Shown here one piece after another: positions 36,001-48,000 of a DNA stretch of 64,000 bases. Position numbers and translations under genes: made by a program. The notes below the pieces were generated by a model. That model was not told the origin of the DNA. It ran no database searches and was given only the letters and a program-made list of their open reading frames with translations. This DNA comes from Ahaetulla prasina (taxonomy: Eukaryota > Chordata > Lepidosauria > Squamata > Colubridae), in NCBI RefSeq assembly GCF_028640845.1, contig NC_080543.1, forward strand, positions 2,728,959-2,792,958. The letters run 5' to 3'. Position 1 is the stretch's first letter. Each line of letters begins with the position of its first letter.

Positions 36001-39000
36001 CCCTGATTTAGTGCAATATAAAAAATGCAAATCATTTTTCTGCGGGCCACCAAAATTCTCTCGCGCACCACCAGTGGTCTACGGACCACCAGTTGGTGAC
36101 TGCCGCTCTAATGCAGTGACCGACCCATTTTATGACTGTGATACAACTTAGGAGCGTAATAAGTAAGCTCCATTACGATCATAACCCGAGGTCTGCCCTA
36201 TACATGCAGTCCTGGGCCTATAAATGAGAAGTTGGGTAACCATGGACATTCTCAGTCTCCAGGTCATCGTTGTCCCAAAGGTGCTTTTTCAAAAGACAAC
36301 CGGATTTTCTTAGAAAGTCCAGATGCCTCTTGGAAAAAGTTGGGTAGCTACTACCCGGCTTTAGAAGTTGGGTGGTTGCAGCCAAGTTGTCCACCCTCCC
36401 GTTGATGGCAATGTGTCTGACTTCATGTGTGGCAGGTATCCGTGGAGTTGGCTGCTAACAAAGACTTCTCCAACATCAAAGCGAGCAGCGCCTCCCCAAG
36501 AGCCCCCACCGGTTCCATCAGGGGCCACGGCGCCATTTTTCAGGATGCTGAAAGGGGGCCCCCCTGTTCCACCAGAAGCCCTCAGAGCAACCGCAAAGCC
36601 CCAGCGAGAAGCGAAGATCCCTTGCCTCCAGCTTTTCAGAGGTCCCCCAAGGATGTGGGTCAGCCGCCGGTCCCTCTGCCCGTCTCCCGCAACCTCCTGA
36701 AGCAGATGAGTGCCTCCTCGGAAGAGGAAGGGATGCTGCTCCACGTCCTTTTGATGGTCTCGGAGGGGCAGATCGCTCCCCCTCCCAACGGTGGGCTGGA
36801 GAGCTCTTGCAACCTGTATTTAATCAGCAAGCTCTTCAGCACCGAAGAAGCCACGAGGTCCCCCGTCGCGTGGGGGACCTCGCGACCCACTTTCCATTTT
36901 TCTCAGGCAAGTCACAAGCATTGTGGAGAAAGGGTAGGGTGTAGGCTGAGAAAGTAGCAGAAGGACGGACGGACATAAAGAACCGGGGGGGGGGGATAAA
37001 CGGAAAAGTCATTAGCAGGTTTTGTCATCATTGGTAATTTGGCCCAGATAGAGAGAAAGCTGGGTGTGGGGGGAAGAGAAACATTCAATCAAGAAAGGAG
37101 AATATTGGTAACTCGGGGAGGGGGGCTTTGGTGCTCTCTGATTGTGTTTTTGGGGTTTGTTTGTTTTTTGCAGACGTTCCATGACCCAACTAGGTAACCT
37201 TGTCAGTGCTCGAAGGGAGGAGGAGCAGAAGGAGGGAGAAGGAAAAGAACTGTGGGGTCCTTGGTGCTCTCTGAACTGGGTTGTTTTCTTGCAGACGTTC
37301 CATGACCCGACTAGGTAACATCATCAGTGCTAGAAGAGAGTGGTATTTGCGGAGGGGCGAAGAGGGGAGAAAGAAGAGAGGTAAAGGACTGTGGGCTCCT
37401 TGATGCTCTCTGAGTTACGTTGTTTTCTTGCAGACATTTCATTACCCAAACTAGGTAACACCATCAGTGTTTGGCTAGACTAGCACTGATGCTGTTACCT
37501 AGCTGAGTAATGAAACGCCTGCAAGAAAATAACGTAAGCTCGGAGAACAACGAGGATCCCACAATCCTGGTCCTCTTCCTCCTCCTTTTCCTCCTCCTCG
37601 TCCCTCCTCTCCACAAACCCCCCTCCCTTCTAGAACTGATGAATAGAATAGAATAGAATAGAATAGAATAGAATAGAATAGAATAGAATAGAATAGAATA
37701 GAATTTTTATTGGCCAAGTGTGATTGGACACACAAGAAATTTGTCTTTGGTGCATAAGCTCTCAGTGTGCATAAAATGCTGATTCAGTTCTACAGAGGAA
37801 TTACTGAGTCTGTCATTTGCACCTCTATAACTGTCTGGTTCGGTTCTGCAACCCAACAAGAAAAACACAGACTTCAGAGGATCATTAGAACTGCAGAAAA
37901 AATAATTGCTACCAACCTGCCTTCCACTGAGGACCTGTATACTGCACGAATCAAGAAGAGGGCCGTGAAAATATTTGCAGATCCCTCGCATCCTGGACAT
38001 AAACTGTTTCAACTCCTACCCTCAAAACGACGCTATAGAGCACTGCACACCAGAACAACTAGACACAAGAACAGTTTTTTCCCGAAGGCCATCACTCTGC
38101 TAAACAAATAATTCCCTCAACACTGTCAGACTATTTACTGAATCTGCACTACTAATCTTCTCATCGTTCCCATCACCAATCTCTTTCCATTTATGACTGT
38201 ATGACTATAACTTGTTGCTGGCAATCCTTATGATTTATATCGATATATTGACCATCAATTGTGTTGTAAATGTTGTACCTTGATGAAGGTATCTTTTCTT
38301 TTATGTACACTGAGAGCATATGCACCAAGACAAATTCCTTGTGTGTCCAATCACACTTGGCCAATAAAATTCTATTCTATTCTATTCTAAAAGAAAAGAT
38401 ACCTTCATCAAGGTACAACACTTACAACAGTTAATGATGGTCAATATATCAATATAAACCATAAGGATTACCAGCAACAAAGTTACAGTCATACAGCCAT
38501 AAGTGGAAAGAGATGGGTGATGGTGTTACCGAGTTGAATAATGAAACATCTGCAAGTTAAACAACCAAGCTGAGAGACCACCGAGGAGCCCCTCAAATAT
38601 TCAGTCATTCAAATAGCCCCCCCCCCTCTCAACTATGTTTCATACAGGTGGTCCTCAACTTACAACTGCGCCCTGGATCAGAATTTCCATTGCTAAGGAT
38701 GGTGGTTGTTAAATCAATCACCCTCAATTTTACGACCATTTTTTGTCATGTTTTCCAGCTTCCGGTCAGCGAGGGAAACCGGATTTGCTTAATGCCGTGA
38801 TTCTCTTAACAACCATAGCGGGGGGAAAAGGTGGTAAAATTGGGTGTGACTCACTTTAAAACTTGTAAGTTGAAGTCCGTAGAGATTCTCCATCATCCAG
38901 GCCATGGTTGTGCCAAAAGTGCTTTTCTCAGGATAATTAATTCAGGATGACAGACCTAAAGGCGTTGGTTTTTTTTTTCAGGAGGCAATTGGACTTTCTT

Positions 39001-42000
39001 GTTTTTTCTTTTGAAGATGTTTCGCTTCTCCTCCAAGGAGCTTCTTCAGCTCTGACTGGATGGTGGGGAAGGGAAGGATTGATGCTCCTTGCAGACAGCC
39101 GGTCATTTGCATCCTTTGAGAGGGTCCTTGAGGCCCCTTGGAGGTTTACCTGTGTCCTCAGGGTCTCACCTGAGTGGTGCAAATGGTTCCTGTAGTCTGC
39201 AATTATTTTCCTCTGGAAATCCATTCCTCCTCCCACCCCATTCCAATGGTGTTCATCCCAAATTGTATAGCTCAAAGTTTGTAGAGATTCTCAGCAACTA
39301 TTTGCACCACTCAGGTGACCCTGAGGGCACAGGTAAACCTCCAGGTGGCCTCAAGGATTCCCTAAAAGGATGCAAATGACCAGCTCTGCCTGCAAGGAGC
39401 ATCCATCCTTCCGTTCCCCACCATCCAGTCAGAGCTGAAGAAGCTTCTTAGATGAGAAGTGAAACGTCCTCAAAGGAAAAAACAAGAAAGTCCAGTTGCC
39501 TCTTGAAAAAAGCACCTTTGGAATTGTAAGTTGCAGATATACCCGTAATTTTTTTTTTATTAGTAAGGAAAGAGTTCTTTATCGTTTCTTGATATATATT
39601 TTTATTTGCATTTATATCCCGCCCTTCTCCGAAGACTCAGGGCGGCTTACACTATGTTAGCAATAGTCTTCGTCCTATTTGTATATTTATATACAAAGTC
39701 AACTTATTGCCCGCAACAATCTGGGTCCTCATTTTACCTACCTTATAAAGGATGGAAGGCTGAGTCAACCTTGGGCCTGGTGGGACTAGAACCTGCAGTA
39801 ATTGCAGGCAGCTGTGTTAATAACAGACTGTCTTACCAGTCTGAGCCACAGAGGCCCTTGAAAAGCTGAGCAGGTTCTTAGGCAGAATGAAACAGCTGCC
39901 TTGCCTTGCCTTGCCTTCCTCGGGATATGTCAGCTGTTCCACTAACGGCCCGATCCACCTTCTAGATCACTCCGGTTGCGTTGACATCGAAACATCTGGA
40001 GCGTCTGAAGAACAACGTCATGGTGATTGAGGTGTGGAATAAGGTGCTCAGCCCCGGAGGGGACCGGCTGCTGGGACTGGCCAAGCTTCCCCTCCATCAG
40101 TTCTACGTTTCATTCAAGTAAGTCCCTGCCTTTGCTCTTCTACCATAGTTGCAGGGAGTCCTCGCCCTACGGCCACAGCGGAGCCCGAAATATATGTCGC
40201 TAAGTGAAATGATGAGTTTTGTGCCGTTTTTAACGCCTTTTCTTGATGCATTTGTTAAGTGAACCACTGCAGCTGTTTAGTTTAGTTTAGTTTATTTAGA
40301 TTTTTATACCGCCCTTCTCCCGAAGGACTCAGGGCGGTGTACAGCCAGAGTAAAACAATAATATACAAAATTAAAATAACAATTAAAATACATATTCAAA
40401 AATGGCCGAAAATTAAAACCGTCAAATTGACCTATACTAAAATATCCCAATCTAAAATTATTAAAAAAAAACAGAACATTAGGAGTAACACGTTAGTAAA
40501 CCACGTGACCCTGAGCATGCTACAACGGTCGTAAGTGTGAAAAATGGTCATAAGTCACTTTTTCAGTGGCCTTGTAACTTTGAACCGTCACTCAACAAGC
40601 TGTTTTAAGTCGAGGAACTTACCTGTTGATAAATACATCATAAATACAGATATTTATGTACAGGCAATCATGAATACCTGAACAGGTAGCCCTTGATGAA
40701 AAAAGTGACTTATGACCGTTTTTTACAGCCATTTCAGAATCCCGGTGGTCACGTGATCCAAATTCCGATGTTTGGCCAAACTGACTCACATTTATGACAG
40801 TTGCAGTGTCCCAGAGTCATCTGATCCCCTTTTTGCGACCTTCTTACAAAACCAAGTGGATGGGGAATCCGGATTCACTTAACAACCACGTTACTAACTT
40901 AACAGCTGGCAGTGATTCACTTAACAACCGGGGCAAAAAAGGTCGTGAAACGGAGCAAAAGTTCACTTACCTCGTTTAGGGACATAGAAATGTTGGGCTC
41001 CGTCGTGGTCGTAAGTCGAGGACCACCTGTGGAGCAATATGGCACTTTTCCCCCTGCAGAGACCCCAAGGTTTCCAGCCTGCTGCTCCAGGCTCAGTATC
41101 CGGTGCTGGCAGTGGACGGCCACGTCCCGGTGGTTGACGTCTTCTCCGGCCAAAAGAATGGCACTCTGAAGACCATCTTAGCCATGGGCTCGGCTGACCA
41201 GGTGTTGGCGCTGCAGAGGGTCAAGAAGGAAGAAGGGCTGGCAACTCCCGCTGTGCTGCGCCCACCGCACGCTCTGGATCCCGTCCCTGCACCCGCCCCT
41301 GAGGTGGGTCCACGTGATTATTAGACCGGGGTCCCTGCCCTTTTCGGGGCCACGGGACCTGCGCGTTTATATTTATTTCCCCCAAAGTTTCAAACGGCAC
41401 AGACGTAGCTTTATTATTATTTTTTTAATCAGAAAAAAGGATAGGTGTGAAAGAGCGTGATTTGTCGTGTCCCACTCCCACTCCGACGAACGAGTCAAGG
41501 AAGTCCGTGACAAACTTGGCAACGAAGCCTTTGCAGCTTGTCAAGTTCCTTCGAGGTTTCTCAGGGCAGGCAGGAGTCCAAGTTGTGACTTCAGTGATAG
41601 GGTCCGATATCAGCAAACTAGCTAGGACTTTGCTTGACTCAAGGTTGGAATGCCAAAAGCAGGTCCTTTATATAGGTTGTGGGGTGTGGCTCCATGACTC
41701 AGCATTTATCCAGGCCTGCCTCACCCTTCCTTCTGCTGGCGTCGCCTCTCAGATCTCCGGAAACGAGGGTCCACCCACTCTAAATTGTCTTCAGCTGGAT
41801 CTGCTGTCAGCGTCTGGGAAAGGGAGGGGTCAGAGGGAGTAGGGCCGAGTAATTCTACCGCCTGGCTGGCTTCCTGCTCTGAAGGCTGAGCCAAAGGAAC
41901 ACACGCTGTATGAGTGAGGTTTATCAGGCTTCTCCTTTCACTCCTGGAATCCTCTCTGGGCATGGGGCGAGGGCCGGGGGCTGGAATCATGACAGGCCGT

Positions 42001-45000
42001 TCATCTTCATTATCAGACTCGGAGAAGGCCCGGTTGGAGACGGGAGGGGCCCGGCTGAGGAGAGGAGGGAGGACGAGTCACAACATGATTTGACAGAGTT
42101 CTTCAACTTGTGTCTTGCTAGTTCTAATGCAGGGATGATTAGGACAGCTTATGACATGCGTGTCAAAGCTTCGATGCTCTCTGATCTGGGGGAGGGGTTT
42201 CTTGCAGACGTTTCGTGACCCAACTAGGGAACATCATCAGTGCTAGAAGGGAGGAGGGGTCGCTGTCTGTTTATATACTTAGCCGCTTGCTCTGTCAGCA
42301 ATTTTATGTAAATTTTAGTGACCGTTTGAAGTTACAGCGCCACTGATAAAAGGGACTTACGACTCTTTTTCACACTTATGGCCATCGCAGCATGATCAAC
42401 ACGTCACGTGATCAAAATTCAGACACATGGCAACTGACTCCTATTTATGACGGTCGCATTGTCCCGGGGTCACGTGATCCCCTTTTGTGACCTTCCAACA
42501 AGCAAAGTCAATGGGAAAATCAGATTCACTTAACAACTGTGGGACTAACTGAGCAACCCCGTCGATTCCCTTAACAACTCTGCCAAGAAAGATCGTAAAA
42601 ATGGGGGCAAAACTCACCTAACGACTGTCTTGCTTAACGCCAGAAATGTTGGCCTCCATTGTGGTCGTAAGTCGAGGACCACCTATAAGCTTTTTCCTAG
42701 AGACCCAGCCTTTAAGTATGTGGCAGAACTACAGCTAGTCCTCAACTTACAACACTTCATTTAGTGACCATTCGAAGTTGGTCGAAAAAGTGACTGGTGA
42801 CCATTTTTCACGCTTACGACCGTTGCGGCATTCCCCCATGATCACGTGACCAAAATTCAGACGCTTGGCCACTGGCTCGTACTTACGACGGTCGCAGTGT
42901 CCTGCGGTCATGTGATCCGCTCTTCCGACCTTTTGACAAGTCAGTGGGAAGAGCCAGTTTCACTTAACGACCCTGTTACTAAATTTTAACCACCGCAGCA
43001 AGAAAAGGTCGTAAAACAGGGCAAAAGTTAAAACACACTTAAGAAACGTCTCACTTCACAGCGTAAATTTTGGGGTCCCCAATTTGGGGGTCGTAAGTGG
43101 AGAACTACATGCATAAGGGTTGTAGAATTGGTAGGTGTATCATCTTACGTGTTGTATCCACAGGTCGCTTCTGGGAGACTTAAGTCTAACGCCTCCAATA
43201 TTTCCTCACCCGTTCTGCCTTTCCTTCTCCCACTCCCTTTTTCTCCCTTGCCTTCCTCAGCTGTCAAGCAGGGAGAAGGAAGGCCTGGTGGAACATACCT
43301 TTGAGATCCACATCGAGGGGGTCCAAGGCCTGACGCCCCTCCAGTCCACCGTCTGGGGAGAAACCGACTGTTACGTCCAGTACCACTTCCCGGTCCAGAA
43401 ATCGGAACCCGAGACGCTCCGGGATGCGGAGTTCAGCGAGAAGGGTGAGTTTGTAAGAAAAGCCCCTTTCAGACAGGCTTCCACCGGTCCCCCTACTCAG
43501 GAGCAGCGACAGGAGCCTAAGCAATTCCTGAGTCTCGCAATAAAGCAGCCGAAGTTTCCAAAAGTCAGTTTTTTGTCCGTCACGGAGCCCAAAGGCAGCT
43601 CCACCCACTTTTATACCCTGTGGGGTGTGGCTCCGTGACTCAGCACTCCCTGGGCCGGCCCCTTCCTTTCTTTTGCTGCGCACGCTTCACTCGGCGTCGC
43701 TGCCTTGCATCTAGCCACGATTGATCCCCCTCAGCTGGCTCTTGGGGCGTTGCCAGGGAGGAGGAGGAGGGGTCGGGGAAAAGAGGCCGTGTCAGCTCTT
43801 CCTCCACCACCTGGCCTGCCTCTGGAATCTGGAGCGGAGCCAGAGTGGAAGGTTCTGCAGAGGGAAGCCCTGTCGGCTCTTCCCCCTCACTCTCTGAGTC
43901 ACTCTGTGCCAGGAAGCCCGGCTCGGGGCCTGCAGACACAACAGACCCAAAGACCAGCTGGCCAGGGGGAGGCACGCATAAATGCGCGGTGGAGCTGGGC
44001 TGGGGCGACGGCTGGCGTGCCCGCCGAGCGGGTTCTGCGTGCCACCTCTGTGCCACACATGTGCCTTAGGTTCGCCATCACGGGCCTAGGAGAAGGGCCA
44101 TTAGAGAAATTCGTAATGAACAAATTTGTGCAGTTTATCCAGCAAGTCTTAAAACGCAGAAGATTGAATGCTAGGTCTGGAGGGGACCTTGGAGGTCTTC
44201 CAGTCCAGGGGACACCAAACTTTTGGACCTCAGGGACCACTAAATTCATAATTTTAAATTCTGCGGACCACTAATATGATCTGCCTAATGACCGGCTAGG
44301 TGGGGATGGCTAGGTGGTCATGTGACTGGGTGGGTATGGCCAACCCCTCCCCTCCCAGCTACTCGTCTCCTGCTCACCTGGGCTCCTTAGGGCCGCAACA
44401 AGAAGCAGTTGTTGGAGCTAAGCAGCCACCACGAGAAAGTCGGCAAAACAGCTCAGTTCAAATTGAATCTGGCCGAGAAGGAGGCTCAGCAGAAGCACCT
44501 CACTCAGGACTAGGAGCATAGGCTTTGCAAGCAGAGGGAAGACCTGCAGGAGTGCAAGGCCAGGGACCGGCGCCTGAAGGCTCAGCGGGCTGAGATGGTC
44601 AGCCAGTTCCAGGCCATGAGGCAGTCCCAGTGGAATGAGGCCCTCCGGCTCTTTGCCACCAGCGGCTCTTCCCTCCAGCCTTCACTCAAAGCCCCACACC
44701 AGGAGGCTGAAGTAGACCCCAAGTTGGAATTTCTGCCCCCCTCCGACCCACACAAGAAAACCCCAAAGGGGGAGACTCCCTGCAGCAACACAAACATTCA
44801 TTGCACATATACGGGCCAGGAGCCATAGTTTGAGGACCCCTGATTGAGTGCAAGATAAAAAATGCAAATCATTTTTCTGCAAACCACCAAAATTTTCTCA
44901 CAGACCACCAGTGGTCCATGGACCACCGGTTGGTGACCGCTATTCAAGTCCACCCCCTTACTCAAGGCAGGAGTCTCATACCATCCCAGCCCAATGCCTG

Positions 45001-48000
45001 CCCAGTCTTATTTGGGGGTGGGGGGGGGAAGCTCTAGCGCACCTCATTCAAAATGCAAGTTATTGTTTCTGAAGCACGAGTGACCTTGAGGAAACCCGTC
45101 ACTTTACTCCAGGGTGACTAGACCTCCCCCTTGAGCCCTTCTTCCCTTCCCCTCCCCTCCGCCTGCCTCTTGATTGAAACAACCAGAGTTTTATTAGTTA
45201 GAGCAATCAATAAGTGGAATAACTTGCCTGCAGAAGTTATGAATGCCCCAACACTGGAAATTTTTAAGAAAATGTTGGATAACCATCTGTCTGAAATGGT
45301 GTAGGGCTTCCTGCTTGGGCAGGGGGTTGGACTAGAAGGCCTCCAAGGTCCCTTCCAACTCTGTTATTATGTTATGTTATTTTCTTCCTCAGGCCTTGAG
45401 TTGAAGGCTTTCCGCACGTCCACCACTTTGTGCGTTCCCGATCCCACCTTCCGCGGTGAGCACCATCACTCTCTGCTGGTCCCAGCTGACCTCCCAGTTC
45501 AGCGGCTGCTACTCAGTGCTTTCTCTGCCCGGAGCTTAGCTGGAGAAGGAGGAGGGATTCATTTCGAAATCTGGTGCAGGTATGTCTCTCACCCCTGAAC
45601 ACACAACCCCCTCCCAGGGTTCAGTCTGTTTGTCACTCTCTCTGTTTGCATCACCTGGTGCCGAGGATGATGGGATACACCAATGTGGGCAGTCTCCAGA
45701 TTCCTCTCCTCTCTTCCCCTTCATTTGTCTTTTCTGTAGGCCAAACTCACCCAGGTCTTTTAACCCAGGGCTCTCCAACCTTGGCAACTTTAAGACTTGT
45801 GGACTTCAACTCCCAGCTTTGCTGGCTGAGGGATTCTGGGAGTTGAAGTCCACAAGTCTTAAAGTTGCCAAGGTTGGAGAGCCCTGTTTTAACCAGTCTT
45901 CAAAGGTGGGGTGGGGGAGAGGATGACTCTGTGGGGCCTTGGAGCTCTCTGAACTGGGTTGTTTTCTGGCAGATGTTTAATCCGCCAACTAGGGAATATC
46001 ATCAGTGCCAGCGAGAGTGGGGCTTGCAAGCACCCTTCTAGCATTGATGATGTTACCTAGTTGGGTCATGAAACGTCCGCAAGAAAACAATTCTGCTCAG
46101 AGAGCACCAAGGACCCCATAACCATCCTCCTCCTCCTCCTCCTCCTCCTCATCCACAAACCCTACTACCATTTAATGCTGATGATGTTCCCTAGTTGGGC
46201 CATGAAACGTCTGCAAGAAAACAACCCAGCTCAGAGAGCACCAAGGGCCCCACAGTCGTTGTCCTCCTCTTCCTCATCCTCCTCTTCTCAAACCCCACTT
46301 TCTTCTAGCGCTGCTGATGTTCCCTAGTTGGAATTCATGAAATGTCTGCCAGAAAACCTCTGAAGCCCAGAGAGCATCAAGGAACCCCATAATCCTTCCT
46401 CCCCTTTCCTCTCCTCCTCCATTCCACCAACTCCTCCCCCCTTCGAGCACTGATGATGTTACCTAGTTGGGTCATGAAATGTCTGCAAGGAAACCGCCAA
46501 GCTCAGAGAGCACCAAGGATCCCTCGTTTCAACCCTGAGCCACAAATATCCTATCGCTTAATTTCTTACTGTGTTTTGCCCTTGACCAAGCAACTTGGTT
46601 TCCTTTCACGTTCCTTTCACTTTCACGTTTGCCGTCTCTTGTTTTCTCCAGCTGAACTGCAGTTTTGCAACCTGTCTCCCACAGGTACTACTATCCCAAT
46701 GTCCGAGATCAGATGGTTGCCAGGGCGAGCTTGCCCCTCTCCCGCCTTTGTGCCATGGTCACCATGCAGCACCGTCAGGAAATGGGGAGCCAGACTTTCC
46801 ACCTGCCTGTCATGCCAAGAATCGGCAGCTCAGGCGAGCTCCATCCTCGGACTTCAGGTAGGAGAAGACGCCTGGTGCCCCACAGCTAAGATGAGGGTTG
46901 ATCGGGGCAAGAAACCATCTGCCCTAAGAAGAAACTTAGAACTAAGGAGAAATTTCCTGACAATTAGAACAATTAACTGTTGGAACGAGTTGCCTCCAAA
47001 AATTGTGGCAACTCCAACACGGGAGGTTTGTAAGAAGAGACTGGACAGCCATTTGTCTGAAATGCTGTAGGGTTTCTTGCCTAAGCTGGGGGTTGGACTA
47101 GAAGACCTCCAAGGTCCCTTCCAACTCTTGTTATTCTATTCTATTCCGTTCCATTCCATTCCATTCTATTCTATTCTATTCTATTCTATTCTATTCTATA
47201 TTGTATTCTAGTCTAGTCTATTTTTATTCCATTCTTCTTTCTGATTCTATTCTATTCTCTATTCTATTCTATTCTATATTCTATTCTATTTTTATTCCAT
47301 TCTTCTTTCTGATTCTATCCTATCCTATCCTATCCTATCCTATCCTATCCTATCCTATTCTTATTCCATTCTTCTTTCTGATTCTATTCTATTCTATTCT
47401 ATTCTATTCTATATTCTAGTCTATTTTTATTCCATTCTTCTTTCTGATTCTATTCTATTCTCTATTCTATTCTATTTTTATTCCATTCTTCTTTCTGATT
47501 CTATCCTATCCTATCCTATCCTATCCTATTCCTATTCCCTTCTTCTTTCTGTTTCTATTCTATTCTATTCTATATTCTATTCTATTTTTATTCCATTCTT
47601 CTATTCTGATTCTATTCTATTCTATTCTATATTCTATTCTATTTTTATTCCATTTTCTTTCTGATTCTATCCTATCCTATCCTATCCTATCCTATTCTTA
47701 GTCCATTCTTCTTTCTGATTCTATTCTATTCTATTCTATTCTATTCTATATTCTAGTCTATTTTTATTCCATTCTTCTTTCTGATTCTATTCTATTCTAT
47801 TCTATTCTATTCTATTCTATTCTATTCTATTCTATTCTATTCTATTCTATTCTATATTCTATTCTATTTTTATTCCATTCTTCTTTCTGATTCTATCCTA
47901 TCCTATCCTATCCTATCCTATCCTATCCTATCCTATCCTATCCTATCCTATTCTTATTCCATTCTTCTTTCTGATTCTATTCTATTCTATTCCATTCCAT

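Noticed and set aside
43640..44056. 138-codon acidic minus ORF as a host exon
   Set aside because: Lies in an LTR; a homologous stretch occurs in the solo LTR at 30.66 kb. It may be LTR-borne coding-like sequence but no gene can be supported.
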